A stretch of DNA of 64,000 nt, from positions 3,713,001 to 3,777,000 of the forward strand of contig JAUIMM010000213.1 in NCBI GenBank assembly GCA_031769625.1, in the 5' to 3' direction. This document shows positions 11,521 through 23,649 of the stretch, piece after piece. The notes beneath the pieces were generated by a model. The model had not been told where the DNA came from and made no database searches. It was given only the letters and a program-made list of their open reading frames with translations. This stretch comes from Taudactylus pleione (Eukaryota > Chordata > Amphibia > Anura > Myobatrachidae). The position numbers were made by a program, and so were the translations under genes. Within the stretch, counting starts at the first letter, position 1; the number at the start of each line of letters is the position of its first letter.

Positions 11521-12666
11521 CCAGCCAGCCCTAACTCCCACCCTCCCTCTTCACTGTCCACAGCCGAGTGAGAAAATGGCGCCGACGCGGGTTCCTTATA
11601 TAGGATCCAAAACCCGCGAGACCTGGAAGGCGGGATGATGACGTTTTGCCTCGATTTCAGATCCGAGTCAGGCGGGAAAAGTCGAGCCTGACTCGGATCT
11701 GCCTCGGATCGGGGGGGCTCGGATTTCAGAAATCCGAACCCGCTCACCCCTACTCTGTATATGTAAGGGGTTACTCTATCAGATGGTCTGGATATATTCT
11801 CCATTTTTCACCTGCACTAACCTACCTCATTGAAAATTGATCATTAGGTACTTGTCCAGTTTGGCAAACCTTGTGTGTGGCCATATCAGCCAGAGATCCT
11901 GGGCCTAATTCAGAGGTAGACACAAGTATGCATTTGGACACAGAATGATTTACTGGTTGTGAGCACTTGAGGGAGGTAACGGGGGAGTTTGCGAGTCAAA
12001 CGCCGGCATGTTGGGACCATTTTCGGAGGGCGTGCTACAGCCAACGTTTGTACCCTTGTATGCAGTGGTACTGGCCCTGGCATCTCGCAGATGTGACCTC
12101 ATACACCTAGCCTTCATACGCCATGTGGCACAAGAGGCCTGGTGCAAGTGACCCAAACAGAGCGGTGTAGTGGAGTTCAAAATTCAAATAGGGAAGTCAC
12201 GCCAACTGCCCTTCCAAATGTTGCCAAAACATCACCAGCCGGGAGTCACTGGCAGTTGGTTTGGCTCCCCTATATGAATTTTGGACTGCGCTACAGCCCC
12301 ACTGCTGGAGCCACCAGTGGTTGTGAATTTTATCTTAATTTTGCATCTTAATCACACAGCAGATGCAGCAAAACACCACTCAATCTGTACCAGAGACACC
12401 GGGCTGCGGTTTTATCCACACAGGAATTAGTTTGAAATATGTACAAAGTTGCAGATGAAGCACAACGGTACTTGGAGTGAAAAAAAGCAGTGACCACTGC
12501 ATCGTAGCACTACTTATAGAGATTCAGACTCATTCGCACACTGATGTGCAAGTGTCGCATATCAAATTAATCAGTGCAGTCTCATGAAGCGGTTTTGTTG
12601 CACTACGATTAATATATATATTTGAGAAAAAAAGATGCTCTGCACAAGTGGAGTCACTGGGACCTA

Positions 12667-13278
12667 GGGCCTGATTCAGACCCGTTCGCTATATGTGTGC
12701 GCTCTCAAGCAGCCCGATGTTCTGCATACGCGCATGCACACGCTTCGTTCTGCGCGTGCGTGAACTACTCAATGCGATCGCATACTGCTCGCTCGCCCTG
12801 CAAAGACAGCCCAGTGTAATGAGTGACATGAGAGGCCATTTGTGGGTGGTAACAGGGGCAGGACACTAATAACGGGGGGTTGGAGATGCGAACACAGGCG
12901 TTGCTGAGTGTTTTAACGCCGTTTTAGAGGCGTGCATAATTTACAGGCTGTGTCATAGTACACGTCACTTGCCTTTTTTTTACACTGATTTCCTCGCAGT
13001 GCTTGCGGTAGGGTAAAGCTACCTCAAGCACTGTGTTCACATCCGATAGTGCTCGATGTACCAATGTTTTAATACACTTCCCGACGATGACGTGGTGCTG
13101 GTGGGTGGCTCTGCCTGTGCGATTGGGCGTACGCATACACAAACTGGCCGCTCGCTAAGACATGGTGGGCGTGCTTATGCCTTGGCGAGCGATCTCTTCC
13201 CGTGGTGTCACTGTGACAAATTTGCATACGCATCCAGCGAGCGTACGCAGATAGCGAACGGGTCTGAATCTGGCCCCT
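12667..13278. mobile_element. MITE with CCTGATTCAGACCCGTTCGC ends
   Basis: The left end ggcctgattcagacccgttc is matched in inverse by the right end gaacgggtctgaatctggcc. The inverted repeats extend at least 25 bp with few mismatches. It is about 610 bp, lacks a gene, and is nested inside the MITE at 11905-15212. Confidence 0.8.
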
Positions 13279-13415
13279 AGTGCGCCAAGAAGGACATTTG
13301 GCATGACTGCGGCAATAGTGAATGAGGACACATCTGTGGTTGCACTAAACAAGATTGCTCAAATGATTGATGGTGCGATCGATGGTGCGTCCTTGTAGGC
13401 AAGTGTTGGATCAGA

Positions 13416-15085
13416 AAAAGAGTAAACTACGCTCAGCTAGCATGTGGCAATGTCTATATATAGTATGTTTGCAATCAAACTAGTAGCACTGACCATAAAC
13501 TCTACCCAAATATCGTATTGAGCAATTATCTACAGAGCCCCACCAAATCAATGCAAATAATAATGTATTACTATAAAAGTAAATTTATTGCAAAATGGGC
13601 TAAACCATAAAAATCAGAACAACTGCACATGCACATGGATGTGTATCCTGCCAAACATGAAAATGTAAAAAAAAAATATATATAAAGAGGGGGCTGGTGG
13701 GTAAATGAGTATCAGACTGAAAAAATAAATAAAATATAATATAATGCAATCCACTGTGAGTGCACAGTCCCAAATCAATCTAGATGCTGTGTGTCCGTCT
13801 TGTAAATATGAGAAGCGGCGTCCCGCTAATTGTACAGAAAATTGGTGACCAGTGTTTGGTATGATGCTCGGGGTGGTCTTCTCGGGGATAGGAGTATGGT
13901 GTAATCACCGGGGAGATGTGGCCACCTGGCAAAGCGAGATCTACTCGCAGTGTAAGTGTAGGAAGCTGCCTGAATGAACAAGCAGCCTCCGACCATATGC
14001 ACCGGGGAAGACGCTGATGTTCAACGGGAGATAGCCCGGCACCACCGCTCGCTAGAGCAGTGTGCCGCGTGTCTCCCCTTGTAGCCGGGTTGTAGCTGGG
14101 TTGGCAATGAGCACACTGATTATGGCTGCCATAATCAGTGTGCTCATTGCCAACCCTGTTATCCGGACTGAATCACCCAGCACAGTCACATGACAGTCAT
14201 CCGGTCACGTGACACCACCACGAACGGGACTACAATCAAGCTTCGCGGTCTGGAGGAACAGAGCTGGCAGGGGAAGGAGCAGTGTTTCCCAGGGTGAGAC
14301 AGGTAAGTCCCCGGCTACAAGGGGAGACACGCGGCACGCTGCTCTAGCGAGCGGTGGTGCCGTGCTATCTCCCATTGAACATCAGCGTCTTCCCCGGTGC
14401 ATATGGTCGGAGGCTGCTTGTTCATTCAGGCAGCTTCCTACACTTACACTGCGAGTAGATCACGCTTTGCCAGGTGGCCACATCTCCCCGGTGATTACAC
14501 CGTACTCCTATCCCCGAGAAGCCCACCCCGGGCATCATACCATACACTGGTCACCAATTTTCTGTACAATTAGCGGGACGCCGCTTCTCATATTTACAAG
14601 ACTGACACACAGCATCTAGATTGATTTGGGACTGTGCACTCACAGTGGATTGCATTATATTATATTTTATTTATTTATTTTTTCAGTCTGATACTCATTT
14701 ACCCACCAGCCCCCTTTTTATATATATTTTTTTCAATGTTTTCATGTTTGGCAGGATACACATCCATGTGCATGTGCAGTTGTTCTGATTTTTATGGTTT
14801 AGCCCATTTTGCAATAAATTTACTTTTATAGTAATACATTATTATTTGCATTGATTTGGTGGGGCTCTGTAGATAATTGCTCAATACGATATTTGGGTAG
14901 AGTTTATGGTCAGTGCTACTAGTTTGATTGCAAATATACTATATAGACATTGCCACATACTAGCTGAGCGCAGTTTACTCTTTTTATTCTATAATAGGGA
15001 TTTAGTCAGTTATCCCAAACGGCAGCTCGCTTGCATTCATATCCCCTATCTTTCTTGGTGCGCTAGTACTCTCCTGTTCTACTAG
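13416..15085. mobile_element. Palindromic (inverted-arm) element, 15-bp target duplication
   Basis: The 15-bp sequence aagtgttggatcaga lies at 13401-13415 and again at 15086-15100. Between the copies are two near-identical arms in inverse orientation, about 13416-14088 and 14311-14985. They are separated by a spacer of about 220 bp and followed on the right by an unpaired tail of about 100 bp. The arm end reads gagcgcagtttactcttttt. A transcript through it would form a hairpin with a stem of about 675 bp. The open frame inside the right arm (14209-14619) has no family motifs. Confidence 0.85.
14099..14155. repeat. Perfect hairpin in the spacer of the palindromic element
   Basis: The phrase ggttggcaatgagcacac is mirrored by gtgtgctcattgccaacc around the centre ttatggctgccataa. 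It is a near-perfect 57-bp inverted repeat lying between the long arms and independent of them. Confidence 0.85.
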
Positions 15086-15212
15086 AAGTGTTGGATCAGA
15101 GACACAGCAGATGGGCGTCTCTGTACAAATAACGGCGGCTGCTATATTTGTATATATTCTCAAAGTAGCAGCAGAGATGGGATTTGCATCCACCTCCGAA
15201 TCAGGCCCCCTG

Positions 15213-15865
15213 TCTATTAGCTGACAAGAAGTCAATGCTACAGAAATGAAGCGGCTCATTTGAATATCAGATGTTAAATAAAGACCACAGAAGGTGAAAT
15301 GTACTGCAGTAGTCATTTTGACGACTTGCTACCAGAATAGTATCATAGCAGTAGATGTGAGCTTTTAACTGAGAATGTATATAAGCAAAACAATTAAAAT
15401 AATTAAAAAATTATTAGATATTTATTAAACATATAGAATAAAAAAAAAGACATATTTTTTATGTAATCTACAATAGATATATTATATAAAACAGAAAGAG
15501 GTTATTACAAAACAACTAATAACAATATAATCTCAAACATAAATGGCAAATATATTTATTAAAACATTAAACGGGTTATTTCTTCTCTGTGCTTTGCGCC
15601 CGGTATATGCAAGAGAACAAAGGGGGGGGGGGGGGGGGATCTTGACTAAGGGGCCCGGATCAGCTGCTGAGGGGGACAAATATCCCCCTTTGCAGCACTT
15701 GGCCCCCGTACCTAGTATTTTTTCATTTATTTTAGAGGGGTGTAGCCATGCCTCCCTGATTTGACCATGCCCCCAGGACCTGGGCCCCAAATAGCTCTCG
15801 GTGGCCTCACCAGTATAAAAGTATAAAATTGAATCAAGGTGTGGGATATATTGTCTAAATTTGAG
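15213..15865. other. Unassigned AT-rich sequence with a 17-bp G run
   Basis: No gene is recognised. An uninterrupted run of 17 G lies at 15622-15638. The sequence from 15360 to 15560 is strongly AT-rich. Confidence 0.5.
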
Positions 15866-16051
15866 GTACTCAAACTTAATCCTTGAGGCACCCTAATGGT
15901 CCAGGTTTTAAGGATATTCATGGTTGAGTACAGATGGTTATTTCAGAAGAATAAGGTACAGACTACAGTATGTCACCAATGCCCAAGCATGGTTTTCCTT
16001 AGAAACCTGGACCATTAGGGTGCCTTGAGGACCAAGTTTGGGAACTTACGA
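15866..16051. mobile_element. MITE, about 185 bp, CTTGAGGCACCCTAATGGTCC ends
   Basis: The left arm contains cttgaggcaccctaatggtc and aggtttt; the right arm has the inverse, aaacctggaccattagggtg followed by ccttgagg. The arms are about 40 bp and nearly perfect. A second, more diverged copy lies at 41141-41330. Confidence 0.8.
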
Positions 16052-17719
16052 TTTTTCAAATAAATGGATTTTCCATAGGTTGGTCATTAAGCATAAAATA
16101 TACTATATGGCATTTAAAATTACTGCTCTCTATCCACACATTTTGACTTAAAAGTATCTGTCTTCAACCATGTAGCAGCGCTCCTTCCCAGTGAATGTGA
16201 AGAGAGAGGCACTTCTTGATAAAGGTTTTGTGTATGGCATTATCACAGCAATGATTTATTGCTATCCTTTTTTTGGTTTTAGAAATAAACCTTACACTTG
16301 TTCATAACATCCCATAGGCAACTGCTTGGGGAGAAGGTATTTCGGTTGCCTGGAAAACCCCCTACCCATCCCACACCATGACCACAATAGCAATAGTGTA
16401 TTTATAATTTTATTAGAGCTGCATGTTATACATATCTCTTCAGTATCATAAATAAAATACAGTACTTAGTACCACCGGTGAATATTTTAAAATGTGCTTG
16501 CAATAATAAATACACCTGTGCACCAACTAGATCTGGAAAGCATGCACTGTCAGAGGTACACTGCTAAAGACCTTCATACTATAAAACATACACTACCAAG
16601 TGTATAAGGAGGCCCATGTGTACATATATGTCTCGGTTCTTCTGCCGCTCCAGTGCTCCGCTTGGATTATGGAATGGTGCCCACATCCGGGAAAAAACTT
16701 TCATCTGAGGCGGGCTGGCCCTACTGCCGCATCTAACGGTTTACTGTGATCATTGGTCCTGTAAGTGCCTGAAGTATTCTATACACTGTTCTGTGTATAT
16801 GACAGACTATAGCTCACATTTGGAAATCCCCCTGCAGAAATCCTAGATTTGCCCCTGCTTCCCTTCCACAGAAATTGTGCTGCAGCATTTCTGCATATTC
16901 ATGACACTTCCATTTCACAGCTCCCTAAGCACAATGTGATAGCACTAACAGAGAAAGTCTGTGATGTCCCTGTCTGTGACCACAGACATCACATGTCCTT
17001 TGTACACTACTGAATGCCTTGCTATCAGCATTTTGAATTGCCAAATACAAAGTGCACATAGGGGATCTAAAGTTCCCATCTGAGCACTATGCTGCCAATC
17101 CCTCTCCACTGTGCATAGCTGTGCACGGAAGAGTTATGTTACCATCAGGCAGGGGGGTTATTATCTAATAAGAGATAATTATACTACAGGGGTAATGATA
17201 CAGTGGGGGGTCATTGGCAACAGAGGTGGTAAGATATGGCCACATGGGAGGTACGATAATGCCACATGGGGAACTCAACGTGGTGGGGGTAATGATGCAA
17301 GGGGACATAAATATCATCAACATGTGCGCACACACAGACACATACATAAATACAATGCACAATAGTAAGCCATCATAGGAGTACAAAGCACAAATACAAA
17401 CATTGCAATAAAATTACAGACAATGAGAGGCAAGTACAGGGGAAGCTAGAGTAAGAGTAGAGTAGCTAGAGTAAGCAGGCCGTGATGAATCATCAATGGA
17501 AGGCTCAATTGCTTTCAATGATCCTGTAACCATCGTATGGGTAAACAGACAGTGTCAGAGTCCCTGAAGGGAGCACAGGTGGTTAAGATCATGCAAATGA
17601 AGAAGAGGGAAAGCCTACATTATACAGGGATGGCGTAAACAGTTGTAATGGTGAACTGGGAAGGAGCCCAGGTTGATAGGAGGAAGGAGTGAGAGGAGGT
17701 AAGAAGAAAAACTTATAGG
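16052..17719. other. Unassigned intergenic sequence
   Basis: No gene, RNA or clear element boundary is seen. Short open frames around 17111-17386 have no recognisable motifs. Confidence 0.4.
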
Positions 17720-18348
17720 CTATAGTGAAAAGGTGTGTCTCGTGGGAACATTTAAAGTTAGGGAGAGTGGAAGAAAGTCAGATATGGTAAAGGAGTGTGT
17801 TCCAGAGGAGGGGGGCACATCAGGAGAAGTTTTGGATGTGGGCATGGGAGAAGGTGACCACAGTAGAGGTGAGTTGTCAATTGGAGGATTCGCAGAGAGA
17901 GCGGAAGGGAGTGTGCACTGATATGAAGTTGGAGATGAAGGTGTCGAGCAGTGATTACGGGCTTTATAAGTAAGGCTGAGTAGTTTCAAATGGATTCTGA
18001 AGGGATAGGCAGTCAGTGGGGAAGGGTGCAGAGGGGGAAGACTGATGTTGTGCAGCAAGAGAGGTAGATGAGGTAAGCAGCAACGTTAAAGATAGACTGA
18101 AGAGACAGCACAGAGGGCGGCCAGATAGGAGAGACAGTAGCCGATGATAAGTGCAACCTGTATATAAGGGTTTTAGAGGAATCTGGGATGAGGAAAGCCC
18201 CAATCATAGAGATTTTACGGACTGCGAGATGGGATGAATGTGGGGAGAGAAGGAGAGGCAGAATGGAGGAAGATAACAAAGGCAGTGTAGAGAGAGAGAA
18301 AAACAGCCATAGATGTATCTTATGCTCATTACAGAACAAAAGGTGCAA
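17720..18348 (-). pseudogene. Decayed LINE reverse transcriptase C-terminal part (L2/CR1-like)
   Basis: Two adjoining minus-strand frames carry the order of motifs found after the polymerase core of L2/CR1-type LINEs. They show SLQSIFNVAAYLIYLS (family pattern LQxVxNAAARLI), then HLKLLSLTYKARN (pattern LLTLTYKALN), then SGTHSFTISDFLPLSL (pattern WNSLPLxLR). A frameshift lies near 18010-18060. No 5' portion is recognised, as expected of a 5'-truncated, old copy. The family call is inference from motif order only. Confidence 0.55.
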
Positions 18349-19649
18349 TGAAAAAGAATATTAGGCTGTATTCCCTCTGGAGTGGTTAACCTATTAAATA
18401 ATGTGAACAATATAAATTAGCTGCGCTTAATGTATAATACTGAAATAACACATGACATCTATAATAGTAACACAGAACATTCCATCATTTTCATGTGTAA
18501 AGTATTTTTCGAACAGCTGTTTGCTCATTCTGGGGCTATTTCTGAGTTGGACTCAATGCTGACGATCATGTAAGCTGGCTTTCTATGTGACTGTGCTTGC
18601 GTCTATATCCCTAAAAAGTCGCACACCGCTTGCATCCCGTGGTATTGCTGGGCCAAGTGAGCCGTACGGACTATGGAATGTATTGGGCGGTTACTAGGAG
18701 GCGGCTATGCAGACATATGAAGATCTTGCATCTTATGGGCTTGTTATGGGAGTGTCGCTAGCGTGTAACAGGAGAGGCCATAGTCTGACAGAGATGCTGC
18801 ACCTAGCATTGGGCTGGCATAAGTCCTGATGGTCCTTTCGGTAGTTGCCCAGCCCTTCCACATTTCAAATGCATGAATGTACACCAGAGGAAGTGCTGAT
18901 ACTCACATTCACATAAAGTCGTAGGCAGCAAAAAATTCTATTGTGGTCGCATAAAAAAAAATAAGTTAAGTAAAAGTAAGCCAAAACAAAATCCATAAAT
19001 GCAATGTCAGTAAAGACAGTCCTCATGTTGTCTTGCTTTGCTTTCCTAAGTTAGATAATAATGTCACAACTTTTTGGGTAATGTGCAAAAATAAGTGCAA
19101 CAGTGCAAAAGAGGAGACACTAATATAAGTTAATGTGTACCAATGTATATTTGCTAATGAAAGCATGGCTCCCATGAAAAAGAGCTTGTACCAGCTTTTC
19201 AGGGTGTCCCAATGTTGGAGAACCATATAGAGATCGAAGAGGTTTTTTCTTTTGAAAATACAAGTCCAAACTAAATCCTGAAATGAAGAGCCAGAAAGTG
19301 GCTACAATTTCCCGAGATCACAATGTACCTTTCCTCTAGCTTCAAGTCATAGCCTTCTATTAAGTGGTATTACTTGGGCGGGCACTCTGATCAGACATGG
19401 TCCATTTAACCAGTGCACCTCCTTAAGTTTGGAGACCCTCTTCCATCTCAGGATGCATCTTCCTCAGGCATATACAACAGATTATGTCCATTCTCAATTA
19501 CATGATTACATCTGATGCTTGGAAATTTACCTGTGAAAATAAATGTAACAAAATATGAGAGGTGTAATGAAATAATATTATTAGCACTTACTATTTAGCT
19601 TCAGTGACAGTAAAGTGCTATTTGCGAGATTTTAGAGATCTATGACATA
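18349..19649. other. Unassigned intergenic sequence
   Basis: No gene or element boundary is recognised. The sequence is unremarkable apart from a moderately GC-rich patch near 18590-18850. Confidence 0.4.
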
Positions 19650-19657
19650 TCTATGAA

Positions 19658-21075
19658 CAAGGGCGTATCTTCCTATTGGCCAGGATGGAACTCGCAAGGG
19701 GCGCCGGGCGAGGGGGGGTGCCGCCTAGCGGTGCCACCCATGGTCAGTTCTATCCCTTTGTGGGCACACCGATTCCCCGCTGCCCGCCCCCCTCTTTTCT
19801 CGGCTGCCCAGCACTTAGTATACACATGTCACAATCACTACAGAGTGACAGACTAATCAGTCTGATCTGGCAGCGCTGGGTGGCCCGGGCGGCCACATGA
19901 CATCACACACCGTGCGTGCTTTGATAGAGGAGAGGACATACACTTAATGGTAGCATCTAGATGCCCTTCACAGCAGGAGTCAGGGAACAGTCAGGGCACA
20001 TGCTGCATTGCTGACTCTGGCGGCCAGGATCTGCAGGGGGTGAGGACTGAGCAGGCAGGAGGAGTGTACAGCAGCATGAGGACTTGGGCCGGAGAGGTTG
20101 GGATCTGTCTGTGATGGGGTGATGGGGACTAGCTGAGGGCGGTGATGGGGGCTTGATGGTGATGGGGGTTGAGGGCTGAGGAAGATGATGGGGGCTAAGA
20201 AAGGTGATGTGGGCTGGGGAAGGTGAAGTGGCTGTGGGCTGAGGTAGGTGATGGGGCTGAGGAAGGTGATGTGGCTGTGGGCTGAGGAAGGTGAAGGGTG
20301 GTTCAGGAAGGTGATGGGGGCTGGATGAGGAAGGTGATGTGGCTGTGGGCTGAAGAAGGTGATGTGGCTGTAGGCTGAGGAAGGTGATGTGGCTGTGGGC
20401 TGAGGAAGGTGATGTGGCTGTGGGCTGAGGAAGGTGATGTGGCTGTGGGCTGAGGAAGGTGATGTGGCTGTGGGCTGAGGAAGATGATGTGGCTGTGGGC
20501 TGAGGAAGGTGATGTGGCTGTGGGCTGAGGAAGGTGATGGGGCTGAGGAAGGTGATATGGCTGTGGGCTGAGGTAGGTGATGGGGGCTGATGAAGGTGAT
20601 GTCGCTTGGGCTGAGGTAGGTGATGGGGGTTGAGGAAGGTGATGTGGCTGTGGGCTGAGGAAGGTGATGGGGGCTGAGGAAGGTGACGGGGGCTGGCTAA
20701 GGTGATGGGGCTGTAGGCTGAGGTAGGTGATGGGGGCTGAGGAAGGTGATGGGGCTGTAGGCTGAAGAAGGTGATGTGGGTTGAGGACAGTGATTAGGTG
20801 CTAAGGGAGGGAGTGGGACCAAGTTCCAACCCACTGGCCTGGTCTGGACTCTCTGGAGGGAGACACTCACTGGTATGGACTTTCTGAAGTGACTGGAGGC
20901 TGGTCTCCTGCAATTAGCTCTGCAGCTCTCTGTGACAGCCCAGCAGGAGAGGTCACTCAGTCTTCTGTAGGTGTTTGTTTTTATTTTCTGGCTGTGGGGG
21001 CAATCATTGAATCATTGGAGGGGGCGCTAGTCCCTTAGTTTGCCAGGGGCACTCGAACCCCTAGATACACCCCTG
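19658..21075. mobile_element. Non-autonomous hAT-type element carrying a minisatellite
   Basis: The exact 8-bp repeat tctatgaa flanks the element at 19650-19657 and 21076-21083. The ends are inverted: caagggcgtatct on the left, and the right end agatacacccctg reads caggggtgtatct in reverse. Ends of this type with 8-bp duplications mark hAT elements. It has no transposase and its middle is a 25-bp tandem array, so it would depend on a transposase supplied elsewhere. Confidence 0.87.
20105..20800. repeat. 25-bp minisatellite inside hAT-type element
   Basis: The unit is close to gctgaggaaggtgatgtggc plus tgtgg. Copies between about 20340 and 20540 are nearly identical, and those on both flanks are degenerate. 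The strand is very purine-rich. Confidence 0.88.
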
Positions 21076-21083
21076 TCTATGAA

Positions 21084-21565
21084 TTACTCTTGCACAGAAG
21101 AAACCTGGGATGACAAAATGCCCCTGACCTCTTGCTGTACAACTAGGTACTCTTCTAGCTTTTCCCACTACCTGATTACACTGCTTACTTACCTTCAAAT
21201 CATATGAAACATAGCTCCAAGATCTGTTTCCTCTGTTGTTGGTTACTTTTGAAATTACATTCATTATGTAGTTTACTTCCAGATATTTGCATCCAACATG
21301 CGTAATTTTAAATTTTGATTCATTCAGTTTTACACTTTTACCTACCTGTATTTTTTTATTTGCAATTTATCCCATCTGTGATATGAACCCTGTTACAAAG
21401 CATTGCATCACCACCAGAAACACTTACCTTCCATTTTAGACCACAAGTAATGAATGTATTGTATTCATTAAACAAAGCAGGTAAAATATTGATTTCTGAA
21501 ATACACCAATGTTTACCAGCCCTATATCTTAGCCTACACCGTTGACTATAACACTGTCCTGTGCT
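21084..21565. other. Unassigned intergenic sequence
   Basis: No gene or repeat boundary is recognised. Confidence 0.35.
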
Positions 21566-21795
21566 TTAGCCAGACCATACCTCCAAATACTTGGAATTGG
21601 GACAGGGTGGGTGGTGTGGCCATGTCATAATGCCAGTTTATTGTTACACATACTGAAGGAACTGGCCTCCAGTGCGTGCAGCAGGAGAATATACACCAAC
21701 CAATCTGCAAATCAAATGCTCCAATCACAGGACAGCGGTCAATGAAATCAGCACTGTCCCACCAAAATGCTGGGGAAGTATGGCCAGACCTAGCT
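21566..21795. mobile_element. Short MITE, about 230 bp
   Basis: The left end tagccagaccatacctcc is roughly inverse to the right end gggaagtatggccagaccta. The inverted match is about 20 bp with mismatches. There is no coding content. Confidence 0.5.
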
Positions 21796-22084
21796 ATAGG
21801 TCACATGTAAAAATTTATGGATTTCCAGTGTGTGAAGTAAGTTATTAATTAACTTAGCTGAAAATAAAAAAAGCTATATCCATACATTCAGGCTAATGTA
21901 AATGTGGGCAGCCACAGAAGCCAGATTCATTACAATATACTTCTGCAAGTATCGGGGGGGTTTGTGTGTCTGCAAACAGAAACCTGTGCTGACCATAGAT
22001 TTTGTGACAACTGCCAAAACTGTCATCATTAGTCTCAGCACTTGTACCAGCCCCATGCTGAGTGTAAGAGATATGTCAGACATG

Positions 22085-22790
22085 GGATGTAGTCGGCATC
22101 CCGGCGTGAGGGATGCCGACGGTCTAAATACTGGTGCCGAAATCCAGACAGGTCAGGACAGAGTCGTAACTAGACTTTTTGTTGCCCTGTGCCAGAAGGA
22201 GCATTGGCGCCCCCCCCCTTATTTTTCAAATAGTGACACCTGAAAAAGGGCCATGGCCAGGGAAGAGATAGGGGAGGCCAGGAGATGCTGGGGATAAAAG
22301 AAAGGAAGCTACCAGTGAGGATGATAATAAACAGAAAATTGACAGGCTCCAACAGCGCCCACTGCCCTGCGGTGCCCTGTGCTATGGCACAGGCCGCTCT
22401 ACCCTAGTTACGGCCCTGGGTCGGGATCCCTGCACCAGTATCCCGACCGACGGCATCCCAAAGGTAAGTATCGGGGTCTTAGGGGGAGGTTAGGGTGCGG
22501 GGTTAGGGTTAGGCACTAGGGGGAGGGTTAGGCACCAGCGAGGGAGTGTTAAGGTGCAGGGAGGTTAGGTTTAGGCTCCAGGGAGGGGGTGTTAGGTTTA
22601 GGGTGCGGGGAGGGGCAGGTTAAGCTTAGGCACTAGGGGGGTGGGTTAGGGTTAGGCACCGGGGAGGGAGGGTTAGGGTAGAGTTTAGGAACCGTTAGTT
22701 CCTATGGGTGTCGGGGCTCTTGCTGTCGGGATGCCGCTGTTGGTATTCTGACCAGCAACATCCTGACAGCCGGGATTTCATACCCAACCC
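22085..22790. mobile_element. Non-autonomous element with TTAGGG-like array, split by hAT MITE
   Basis: The left part reads ggatgtagtcggcatcccgg and the right part ends gacagccgggatttcatacc, an imperfect inverse. Between about 22480 and 22690 there are repeated ggttagggttaggcac-type units. The copy at 24765-25250 has similar ends (in reverse: gggatgtagtccggaagc) and the same kind of array on the other strand. A 260-bp hAT-type MITE interrupts the left half at 22159-22418. Confidence 0.6.
22159..22418. mobile_element. hAT-type MITE, 260 bp
   Basis: The ends are inverted: cagagtcgtaactag on the left, and the right end in reverse is cagggccgtaactag. The flanks are ggtcagga (22151-22158) and ggtcggga (22419-22426), an 8-bp duplication with one mismatch, as hAT elements make. 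There is no transposase. Confidence 0.82.
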
Positions 22791-23649
22791 GTCAGACACA
22801 GGCTTCCCTACCTCATAGGCAAAACTCAGAATTGCATTGAGCTTTTGATACACTCTCATGTCTCTCCCATGACCCTCCCACAAGGCACGCACTTGTACTG
22901 TGACCACCCAGTTGCTGCCTGAAGCGCCAATTTAATGGAAAGACAGAGACGGCCAAGTTTTATGCGACTCAGAATAGGACGGGCAATCTGTGTATGCACT
23001 ATATGCAACAACTCGCCATTTGTGTCCTTGCACAGAGATCCGTCTAACTCAGAACCAGCTCCAATGTATCTAAAGACGGTTTTGTCTCCCTTTGCGTGCA
23101 GTATTTTCTTCTGTTTGTGCTTTTACTGTCGATGGTTTGCGTGTTTAATCTCTTTAACACTAGCATTATATGCTTTTGTGTTTTGCTCTGATCGGGTCTG
23201 TCCATACTTAGCTGTAACACTTATAAAAATTGGCAATTGCAAAGAGAAATATATTGCATTTTTGTGAATATATCTAGCAAAAAGTCCTGTTGCATTAAAT
23301 CCTGCATACTAGTTTATTACTCTGTCCTTCTCCCCTCCACCTATCAGTTCCCATTCTGTTAGCCATTTAAATGAGGGAGTACACCTATTTATTATTTGTT
23401 TATTGCAAAATGTCCTATTTTTTACCATGCATGCACACAAAAAAAAGAGTGTGCCGACATCGGTATGCAGATTTGCTTGCTTTTAAGACTTGCGCCTCTT
23501 TTTGTCTGAAGAGGAGCAATGAGGAGCAAAGCCCGTCAGTAGCAATTTTGAGTGCCATGGGCTGGTGCATATACAGTACATACTGATGATTAGGAAATTT
23601 GCCAGAAATAGCTTTAAGCTTTAAGCTCATTACTTGTGCTGATATTATT
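22791..23649. other. Unassigned intergenic sequence
   Basis: A 110-codon plus-strand open frame at 22935-23267 has no recognisable domain and looks like chance. No repeat boundary is clear. Confidence 0.35.

Larger units (their letters stand above)
6357..11752 (-). mobile_element. Complete autonomous hAT transposon (5.4 kb)
   Basis: The element is flanked by an exact 8-bp direct repeat, ctctgtat, at 6349-6356 and 11753-11760, the target-duplication length of hAT elements. The ends are imperfect inverted repeats (taagggtgtgc on the left; the right end read in reverse is taggggtgagc). Inside are a full-length minus-strand transposase gene (7063-10113), a 155-bp tandem array upstream of it and, near the right end, repeated cggat-type subterminal motifs. 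Ends, target duplication and an unbroken coding frame together suggest recent insertion and possible activity. Confidence 0.9.
11905..15212. mobile_element. MITE (GGCCTAATTCAG-type) split by two younger insertions
   Basis: The left end gggcctaattcagaggtag near 11905 is the inverse of the right end cacctccgaatcaggcccc at 15194-15212. The intact element would be only about 1 kb. It has been expanded to 3.3 kb by a second MITE (12667-13278) and a palindromic element (13416-15085). The remaining pieces (11905-12666, 13279-13415, 15101-15212) have no coding content. Confidence 0.7.

Noticed and set aside
14209..14619. 136-codon frame in the first palindromic element
   Set aside because: It lies in spacer and arm sequence of the palindrome; the opposite arm has no equivalent intact frame, and no motif is seen.
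19600..21100. CRISPR-like regular repeats
   Set aside because: The 25-bp units are directly contiguous without spacers, and the genome is eukaryotic. The same holds for the 28-, 30- and 155-bp arrays.
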